A DNA stretch of 64,000 nucleotides from Trema orientale. Lineage: Eukaryota > Streptophyta > Magnoliopsida > Rosales > Cannabaceae. Made by a program: the position numbers and the translations under genes. The DNA lies in assembly GCA_002914845.1 (NCBI GenBank), contig JXTC01000448.1:1-64000 (forward strand). Reading direction: 5' to 3'. How positions within the stretch are numbered: position 1 is the stretch's first letter; every line of letters begins with the position of its first letter. Shown in pieces: positions 56,661 through 64,000 of the stretch. The notes under the pieces were generated by a model. It saw only the letters and a list, made by a program, of their open reading frames with translations, was not told the origin of the DNA and did no database searches.

Positions 56661-59058
56661 AAACTGAATATACAAAGATTTGAAAATTTCTAACAGAAGA
56701 AAAGCTTGAAATACTCAAAATCTTGGAGTAGGGACAAGTATGCAATGTATGTAAAGAATGGGTATGGGGGCAGAGTCATCCTTTTTTTGCATCATTAAAT
56801 CCTAGATTAGATTATTAAAGCTTCAAAAACAAATGTGAAATCAAGGGGATTTCTCCAGCATTTTTTGCTTTTCGGTGTTAGTCTCAATGATTATCTCTAA
56901 GGAATCATGGCCCATAGTGGTGAACCATTAATCCTCTTCAGTCTGTTAATTTTAAGATTTTAAGCTTCTATTTTCAGAAAATAAATATCCTACACCAACC
57001 TGAATGTCTCTACTCCAGTCAACAGAATCACTAACTATAAATACTGCTCGAACTCTCTGTGAGTGTATGTTATTTCTAAGGTCCCTCTCCTTGCTAGTGC
57101 TATTTTGATAGCTGACCTGCTTTGTTGTCCATTTCTTATACGGTAACAATGGATCAATGTTCTCAAAGCATGAAGTGTAGTCATCAATTGAAATAACATT
57201 TCTGTTCCAGTATGAAAGAAAATCAGGAGCAACGTCTAACGTCTCAAAAACCACTTCATTTAGGTATTGTAACTGAAGCACAAATCAGATAGGCTAAGGT
57301 AAGCAGGCCAGAACCTTACTTGTATCCGTATTCAGACATCACTGCAGCAGGCTCCCCTTTCCCCACAGCAACAACAAGTTCATTTTCAAATCTGTGGAAA
57401 ACAAAGTTGCAACACTTTTAACCAATTAAAAAGAAGTAAAGATTGTATATATCCCCACAGCAACAACTCAGAATTGATCTCATAATGAAAGTAAAGTCCA
57501 AAGCAAATGCTGGACATAGATACAGACTGCGGATTTCTGAAAGTGTGGTTTTTACGAGGCTGGAAAATAATCAATGTCACGACTTTCTTACGGGAATACT
57601 GTATGGCATCTATGTAAGTAAAAGTTGCTGAAAACTATCAAAAAATACACAAAATTCCTCTATTGATTAAACTCGTCAACTTCAACAAAGTCCTCACTTA
57701 ATCAAAAGGCATACCTGTCTACCAACTGTTTAAAAGGTGAATGGCCCTGTACAACCTGTGAGCGACATGATGCAATCATAAGAGATGATCACACCTAAGA
57801 TACACTTATAAAATGCAGAACCCCTTTGGTGTTTGATGGTCAAAAATAAACTTAAAACATAAAAAAGTCAACATCCAATAAGCACTACCGGGCAATGTAA
57901 TAAAGTTGATTATAAAAATCCAAAAACAAGAAGAAGTGTGATGAATATTATCATACTCGGAGTACCTGTGAAGGTGAAATATGAACACCTAAAAGTTCAC
58001 TCAACTCAAGGGCTCTCTTAGATTCACGAAAACCGCCCCCTGTTGAAGTTTAACAACAGAAGTGGTAAGTCTTAATAGAACACACAAAAAAGGGGGATGT
58101 TTACCAATCTATAATGAAGAGAATCGTAAAGGGAAAGGTTTTGAGAGGAATGAACAGAAATAAAAATAAATAAATAAATCGAGTTATCTCTTCCCAGTTT
58201 CACTAATTAAATGACTGAATCATCAAAAAATGTGCAAGTAAACACATCAATGAACGTGAAAGGAAACACTAAACGTATTTTTTACTCCCATCACGGCCTA
58301 TTATGGATTAGTAAGCATGGCCAAAGTTGCCAACTTGGACAACAAATATGTATGAAGTAACATTTAAGATACAAAATTAAAAAATTTAAAAAAAAAAAAA
58401 AAAATCTTCAATCTAAAATGCAATTGCTTGCAGCATTGGGACACAATTTTTCATTTGAATAAGCTAAAAAAGGAAAAACTCACCATTAGTGAGGAATATG
58501 TATGGAATTTTCAAAGCACCTGTTACACCCAAACAAAGAAAAGGTAAACAAACGAAAAAATAACAAAAATAAAAATAAGAAATTGGACAAGAAGATTAGA
58601 AGACGAAGATATAAATGCAAAAAACATTTAAAAAAATAAAAAAAGGGAAAAGAGTTGTTTGGAGTGGAGTAGAGTAAAAGTAAAGCAAAGTAAAGGTTGG
58701 ACCGGAGTCGCCGTCGTGGTGGTATAATCGTCTGAGAGCTTGAGGAGAGCCTCCGATGGGAGTTTCACCGCGTAAAACGACACCGTCTATGTCGAACGCT
58801 ATACCAAAAGAAGGCCTGCTTAATCAACCACAAACAACAATTACACTGCTATTACGATATACATGTAAATGTGTGTGTATATATATATATATTTATATAT
58901 TGATATACATGATTGAGAAAATGAAGAAAGGAATATACGAACAGTGTGGATTGGGATTGGGATTGGGAGAATGAGCGAGAAAGTGCAGAAAGAATAGGCG
59001 ATAATCGCTTTCCATTTTTTTGGCTCTGTGAAGCTCTCGCCAGCAATCCGATACTCAT
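55585..59058 (-). CDS. HAD-superfamily hydrolase, CECR5/YKR070W type, probably mitochondrial
   Basis: Twelve exons on the minus strand: 59058-58943, 58815-58703, 58519-58484, 58039-57966, 57755-57715, 57391-57320, 57201-57000, 56625-56530, 56412-56345, 56179-55972, 55882-55799 and 55644-55585. They total 1170 nt (389 codons plus stop), and all phases agree. The first 38 residues (MSIGLLARAS, then ALSRSFSQSQ) look like a mitochondrial presequence. HAD class IIA motifs: FDIDGVVLRG (Asp47, Asp49), FLTNGGG (Thr87/Asn88), YGKPNPF (Lys286) and MIGDNPSVDIYGA (Asp331, Asp336). The C-terminus is AVDYILRKECTS. The substrate of this family is not established. The exon 1 donor is uncertain: CT|GTTCGT keeps frame, whereas the stronger-looking GTATAT four bases later does not. 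Exon 8 appears to end at a GC donor (CAG|GCCTGT). Confidence 0.92.
56630..56657. repeat. Poly(A) tract (poly-T on gene strand) in HAD intron 7
   Basis: About 28 consecutive A next to the exon 8 acceptor, acting as an unusually long polypyrimidine tract on the minus strand. Confidence 0.8.
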
Positions 59059-59460
59059 CGCTCTCTCCGTCTTGAATCGGCCAATATGGGAGTGTTTGGC
59101 CCAAGTCTCCCCGTGAGAGTTGTTACTTGTTAGATAGATTCTTATTAATTCGGGGAATTTACACCTAAGGGTTGTGATAAAAAATGGTACTCCCACGTTA
59201 ATGTTTTCAAAAAAATTATTTAGATACTATATTTCTTTATCAAACTTCAAATTATTTTAGTTATTACTGTCAGTCCCGATCCCGACTCCAATGGTGAGAC
59301 TTTCGCTCAATTAGATCGAAAAATTTCAAAGAGTACGATCATGAACATACTAACAAATTAGCAACCTTTCATAATCAAATCTAAGCAGTATTCAATGGAT
59401 TTTCTCTCTAAAATGAGAGAAGATGAAGTTGTAGAATGATTTGACTTGGGGACTATAACC
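59059..59460. other. Region upstream of the HAD gene
   Basis: Presumed promoter and 5' UTR of the minus-strand HAD gene; no distinct TATA box could be placed. Confidence 0.35.
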
Positions 59461-59466
59461 TCTATC

Positions 59467-59905
59467 GGTCCGTTTGAAGGGCTAGACTAAAGGGAGGGAG
59501 TGGACTATTTAGTCTAGTCCTTTGTTTGGTACACAACTAATATTGGTACTATTTAGTGATAGGATAAAATAGTACTATTAGAGGGGACTATTTTAATACA
59601 TCCTACACTTAGATTAAAATAGTCTCACCTCTTGCTTTTTCATTTCTCCAAAAAATGGGCCTCATAATTTCTTTTTCTACTCTTTTTTTTATTCACTTCC
59701 CAATAAACATAGGTCCCACACAATTTTCATCTATTATTTTACTACACAATTCAAATAATGTGGGCCCTATCCACTTGCTTTACCACTATTTTATTTAGTC
59801 CTATCTTTTAGTCCAATACTTGCCAAATAAGTCATAGTACTAATACAATTATATCAAATCCAATTCAATCTCAAATAATAGTCCAATTCTGCATACCAAA
59901 CGGGC
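59467..59905. mobile_element. Probable MITE with GGTCCGTTTG-type ends
   Basis: Left GGTCCGTTTGAAGGGCTAGA and right CATACCAAACGGGC are inverted repeats. The interior contains repeated TAGTCTAGTCC / GGACTATTTTA words. TSD unclear. Confidence 0.6.
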
Positions 59906-60130
59906 TTTATAACTTTTTTTATATACTAGGTTACCCAATTGTGACCCATCAGTCACAATTTAGGCTAGTATTAAGTATCTACACATTATAAAGCTTATAC
60001 CCAATAAATGTCACTAGAGCCTACTTAGCTAGATCACTAATTGGCCTATTTAATTAAGATAGCCTGTATTATGTATAATTGTCATTAATTATATGAGCCC
60101 ACTTAGGAAATAATAAAACCCATTGGTCTC

Positions 60131-60893
60131 CAGGGCTAGCAATTCGTATCTACGAGTCGTATCCGTGTCGTGTCGATGTACATGTATAACAAGTAAATGC
60201 TCAGCTCAAACACGACCCGTTTAATGAACAGGTCAGAAGTTATGACACGAATACAACCCGTTTATAAACGGGTTGACACGACACGGCCCGTGTGGCCCGT
60301 TTACCAAACAGGTCATATTGACCCGTGACATGTGACTCGCGAACACGACCCATTTAATAAAGAGTCTTATAGAAATATGATAAAATTTTGGGCCCAATTC
60401 AAGTAAATATCCCTTTTATCAAATGTTATAACAAAATATTCGGTATATAAGTTTATATACCAAGTGTAAAATTTTATATACTAAGTACAAAAATCATATA
60501 CCCAGTATATTTCAATACAGTAACTGAAATTGGTAAATATGTTATCTACCAAGTATAAAAATATATATACCTAGACATTCAGCTATAAAATTTAAAAAAT
60601 GGACATCTACTTAATCAAATTTATAATATTGGTCATCCACCTAAATTTCTCTTTAAAATAAACGGGTCAAAAATTATGGCACGATACGATACGACCCGTT
60701 TATGACACGACACGACCCATTTACCAAATAGGTAATTTTTTATATTGGCGAGTTCAACCCGAACACGACCCTTTAATTTAACGAGTCAATATCTCCAACC
60801 CAAATGCGACACGAACACTATTAAGCTAAACCCAAACCCGTTAATTTCGTGCGGATTTCGAGTCGTGTGGTCGTGTCGTATCACAAATTGCCA
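60131..60893. mobile_element. hAT-like MITE with ACACGACCCGTTTA subterminal repeats
   Basis: Left end CAGGGCTAGCAATTCGTA; right end, reversed, GTGGCAATTTGTGATACG. About ten copies of CACGACCCGTTTA-like words fill both subterminal regions. Interrupted by a dispersed repeat at 60395-60655. TSD not clear. Confidence 0.65.
60395..60655 (-). repeat. Dispersed ~265-bp repeat, copy 2 (inverted, nested in a MITE)
   Basis: Reverse complement of 46720-46985. Key matches are GTCATCCACCTAAATTTCTC and ATGGACATCTACTTAATCAA. Confidence 0.8.
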
Positions 60894-61480
60894 CTTAGGC
60901 CACATATGTTATCTGAAAACAATTGTACATTTAAACTTTAGTGCACGTTTTAATTTTTAACTTATTTTGAAACATCTCCTTAGATACAATCTGTTCTATC
61001 AAATATATCAACGTAGAACTAAAACGACATTCATTGCACATATTCACTCCTGGACCTATGTGGTGATGGTCTCAACATTAATATTTGTCGAGGACCATTC
61101 AATAATGGGCATTATTCCATCAACTACTGTTACTAATTAAGATTGCATGACGTGTAGTCTCAAATACTCTACATCAAATACTCAAGTGGCATAAACAAGT
61201 CCTCACATTTGAGGGCCCCTTAAGGGGTCACCCAACACTCCCATGATCATGACCTTCACTAATCAATCTTTACTAGTATGCCATCGCATTTGGTGGTCTG
61301 AACTCTCTCATTCTTTTGTACTCTCTTATCTCTCTACTTGATATATAGGAATCTCCAACAATGACTTGTTATATTATTAACATATTTATCACTCCTCTAT
61401 ATATCCTTCTACAATTAACATATCTATTACTCCTGTATATAACCTGGGCTTTGATATTGTTGCACATGCACCATTGATGA
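60894..61480. other. Non-genic stretch
   Basis: No recognised feature. Confidence 0.45.
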
Positions 61481-61489
61481 CGGAGAAAT

Positions 61490-61955
61490 TTAAACCTAGT
61501 ATTCGTTTTATAATTGATTTTCAAAAATACCCATTTTGAATTTTTCATTTAAAAATACTCTTTTTTATGGTACACATTTTCTGTGCAAAATATGAGTGTT
61601 ATATATTTACAATGTAAATTTGTACCCATGCAGTACACATTTCATGTGTAAAATATGAACAGTATACATTTACGATATAAATGTTTATCGTGATTTATAT
61701 TTTTCATTATAAATTTGACCTATAGTATACATTTTGAAATGTGTGCCAATTTTAGTATAATTTTTATTCATGAAATATGTATCACGGTATACACTTGATG
61801 TATAAAATATACACCACGGTATAAATTTCATATGTAAAACACTGGTAGTTTACATTTCTAACAAAACAGGTATAAAAACAGGTATTCATGAAATAAAAAT
61901 AAAAAAGGTATTGATGGAAATATGGTTTTAAAAACGGGCATTTATGAACTTTTTC
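61490..61955. mobile_element. Mutator-like MITE, second copy of the 28520 family
   Basis: Matches 28520-28930 in direct orientation (ACACATTTCATGTGTAAAAT, GAAATGTGTGCCAATTTTAG, GGTTTTAAAAACGGGCATTT). Ends are more diverged and the TSD is weak. Confidence 0.75.
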
Positions 61956-62054
61956 CAATAAAGAGTATAATGCTCAATTCACAAATAGTAAAATAGTTTT
62001 TAATACTTTTACCTATAAAAACTCAAAAAGAATTACAAAAATATAGAGCTAAAG

Positions 62055-62300
62055 TTTTTTTTTTTTTCCAATTTCAGTATATTTTTATTAGAAAAATATC
62101 ACTTTTTAAAATATTTTTAGAAAAATATCATTTTTAAAATGGTTACTAGCTACTAGTTTCTGAAAACTGGTTACCAGAATATATCAGTTATAAATATATT
62201 TTCTTACTAGTTATCAGTTATATATTTTCTTACTAGTTATCAGTTTCTGAAAATTTGTTACCGGTTACTAGTTACCATTTAAAAAAATAATATTTTTCTA
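62055..62300. repeat. TTACTAGTTAC-bearing dispersed repeat, copy 2
   Basis: Counterpart of 27340-27560. It includes an internal short duplication of TATATTTTCTTACTAGTTAT. Confidence 0.65.
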
Positions 62301-62952
62301 AATATTTTTAAAAAATAGTATTTTTCAAATAAAAATCATACCAGACCTACAAAAACACAAGCCACCGTTTTTCAAATTTTTTTTTAAAATATCGTAAAAG
62401 GCCTAATTTCCCTTAGCAAATAACAATAAAATCGTAATAGGCCAAAATGGTACAATTACCATAAGTCATGGGCCTTTGGGAAATTAACCATTTTAATGAC
62501 ATCGTTTTTTTCAAAAAAGAAAATTGAAACGAAAAGCCTTACCATTTGCCCCTATATCTCTGTCTAATTTTCATCTAATTTAATAGGACATTCTATCACT
62601 AAATTCTCACAACACTAATTAACAGTAAGGTGAAAGTGAGGGATGTGCGGCTTATTTTTATTTTTTTAATTCCAATAGAATATCTATCAAAGAAAAATCC
62701 CAATAGAATAGTAAGTGTTTTCCTTGTAAATATGGTTCGGCGCATAATGTCAGTAAATGATACTTTGAATTTGAACGCCGATCGATGCATACCGTTTACT
62801 GAATAATCCTTAAACTGATGGCTGTTAGAAAACTAAAGAACAAAAAGAATGTTAGAAAACTAAGAAAAGTAGTCACTCGAGAATTTTTAGACATAAATAA
62901 TTAATAAATCAAGAAAATAGTTCTAAATCCCATTTATTAACCTTTGATAGAA

Positions 62953-63154
62953 GGATAATGCCAGGTGTACCAAAATTTGTACCAAATTTTTAATACCAAC
63001 ACATGTGGCATTTAAGTTGACACTATTTAATTAGTGCATTAAAACTTACCACAAATAAGTTAATTATATTCACCAATTGAATATTGCCAACTCACATACC
63101 ACATGTGTTGATATTAAAAATTTAATAAAAAATTTGGTACACATAGCATTATCC
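62953..63154. mobile_element. Foldback Mutator-like MITE, 9-bp TSD TTGATAGAA
   Basis: Identical TTGATAGAA at 62944-62952 and 63155-63163. Ends GGATAATGCCAGGTGTACCA and, reversed, GGATAATGCTATGTGTACCA continue as inverted repeats (CAACACATGTGGCAT / CAACACATGTGGTAT) for about 60 bp. 202 bp, non-coding. Confidence 0.92.
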
Positions 63155-63163
63155 TTGATAGAA

Positions 63164-63856
63164 TGATCAGCTTGTTTTCTTATGGGTCCATTTTACCATT
63201 GTTTCCATTAAATAGTAACTGGCTTCTTCTTTTTTCTTTTTTTTTTTTTTCGAAAGGCATATTTCCTTCTTAAACTTCTTAAAAAGATTTTCCATTCCCA
63301 GTAAAAGAAAACACATTGTAATTCATTTTGCCTATTTATTTTCCACCTTCCCCCACCTCTTGAAAACTTAATTGTTGCAATTTGATCCAAAGAAACACTC
63401 CATTAAGCAAGGGGACAATGATCTGGTAAATTCCACATAAATTCTGGGACAAAAAAGGTGTAGGAGCAAAATACTTCTACTTAGTTTTACACAAATAAGT
63501 GAAATCTTACCCCTGTTTGTTATGAACATCGTTCTCTCTATTTCTTCTCTCTCCATATATTGATTATTATCCATTTACATATTCAAACACTACACCACTT
63601 GAAGCTCAGAAGGCTAAGAAGATCAAAGCTCTCTTTTTTTAAGCACACCAACCCTTCATGGGTACCACTAGATTCTCAAAATGAATCCAGCAACTTTCCA
63701 ACACTACTCTCTTCATCCTCTCAATACAATAAGGGAGAACCTCTCTCCCTATAGAAATTCATAACGTATTATACAGTTATTAAAAAACCAATCTTTTCAA
63801 TCATTATCTAGTGAACCGAAAAACAGAAATAAAAGTCGGGACAACTTCTGGCAAGA
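63164..63856. other. 3' flank of the MAP-kinase gene
   Basis: AT-rich, likely includes the kinase 3' UTR on its right side. No other feature. Confidence 0.4.
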
Positions 63857-64000
63857 CTATTCCAGCATATTATCTGGGTTGAAGTTCAGAGTTTCACTCC
63901 ATATAAGCTCCTTTATATCTTCTTCGTTTAGAGATATCTGTTCGAAATCAAAGACAAATGGAGACGGGCAAGTGGGCTCCTCGTTGATCTCGTGAAGACT
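63857..64000 (-). CDS. MAP kinase, C-terminal end (group B, MPK4/MPK13-like), partial
   Basis: The minus strand from the window edge to a TAG at 63859-63857 encodes 47 residues. They start [11 protein letters not shown], include [20 protein letters not shown] and end [14 protein letters not shown]. This is the C-terminal extension that follows the kinase domain in plant MAP kinases, with the pattern LHdinDEPxCxxPFxFDFEqxxlxEexIKELIxxExxxFNP. The IKEL[IV]W and NFNP wording is closer, from memory, to MPK4/MPK13 than to MPK3/MPK6. Upstream exons, including the TEY activation loop, are outside the window. Confidence 0.85.
   Translation of the reverse strand, partial: SLHEINEEPTCPSPFVFDFEQISLNEEDIKELIWSETLNFNPDNMLE

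Noticed and set aside
58841..59104. Alternative minus-strand frame starting MGQTLPYWP
   Set aside because: Overlaps the HAD exon 1 in another frame and cannot join exon 2 in phase; the presequence-like frame fits.
63208..63754. Short reading frames near the right edge
   Set aside because: Low-complexity Lys- and Ser-rich stretches in AT-rich flank; no splice or domain support.
1..64000. Novel multi-gene defence, biosynthetic or CRISPR-like system
   Set aside because: No operon-like clusters and no regular repeat-spacer array. Apart from four genes, the content is explained by plant transposons, pseudogenes and simple repeats.

Overview
This is a window of nuclear DNA from a flowering plant, almost certainly a eudicot with a transposon-rich genome. 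The evidence is AT-rich intergenic DNA, intron-split genes with strongly plant-like products, Ty1/copia LTRs, hAT and Mutator-like elements, a tRNA-derived SINE, and nested insertions with clean target-site duplications (TSDs). One assembly gap (34422-34553) and one stray N (46086) are present. Every product name comes from reading translations by eye; no search was run.

Three host genes are well supported. (1) 7950-10939 (+): a ten-exon mitochondrial 2-enoyl-ACP/CoA reductase (MECR type), complete at 373 codons. (2) 55585-59058 (-): a twelve-exon HAD-superfamily hydrolase of the CECR5/YKR070W type, 389 codons. (3) 63857-64000 (-): the last 47 codons of a MAP kinase that runs off the right edge. 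A fourth, small unrecognised gene lies at 47784-48315 (+). From memory, MECR and this HAD hydrolase are near neighbours in Arabidopsis (At3g45770 and At3g45740). If so, the pair is conserved microsynteny, and the roughly 44.6 kb between them has been inflated by repeats.

Layout. 1-717: the 5' end of an unrecognised minus-strand gene whose first intron is packed with TCGAAA. 1060-7000: a graveyard of intron-containing gene fragments (a broken unknown gene, a euAP2-type transcription factor, a mitochondrial CoA-carrier gene lying between the AP2 pieces). 7950-10939: MECR. 11.3-24 kb: nested copia elements and solo LTRs, a hAT remnant, a hAT derivative and a second broken copy of the unknown gene. 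24-36 kb: degenerate GGTTAC repeats, MITEs, minisatellites and a LAMMER-kinase fragment. 36624-40040: a complete hAT element with an intact 781-codon transposase and a perfect 8-bp TSD. 40-55 kb: LTR relics, foldback MITEs, duplicated segments and the small gene. 55.6-59.1 kb: HAD gene. 59-64 kb: MITEs and the MAP-kinase end.

I did not find a novel multi-gene system. The most interesting signals are the chimeric AP2/CoA-carrier fragment island, the potentially autonomous hAT with deletion derivatives nearby, the three-level nested insertion in a broken gene, direct duplications spread across the intergenic block, GC-AG introns in both large genes, and the small gene of unknown function.
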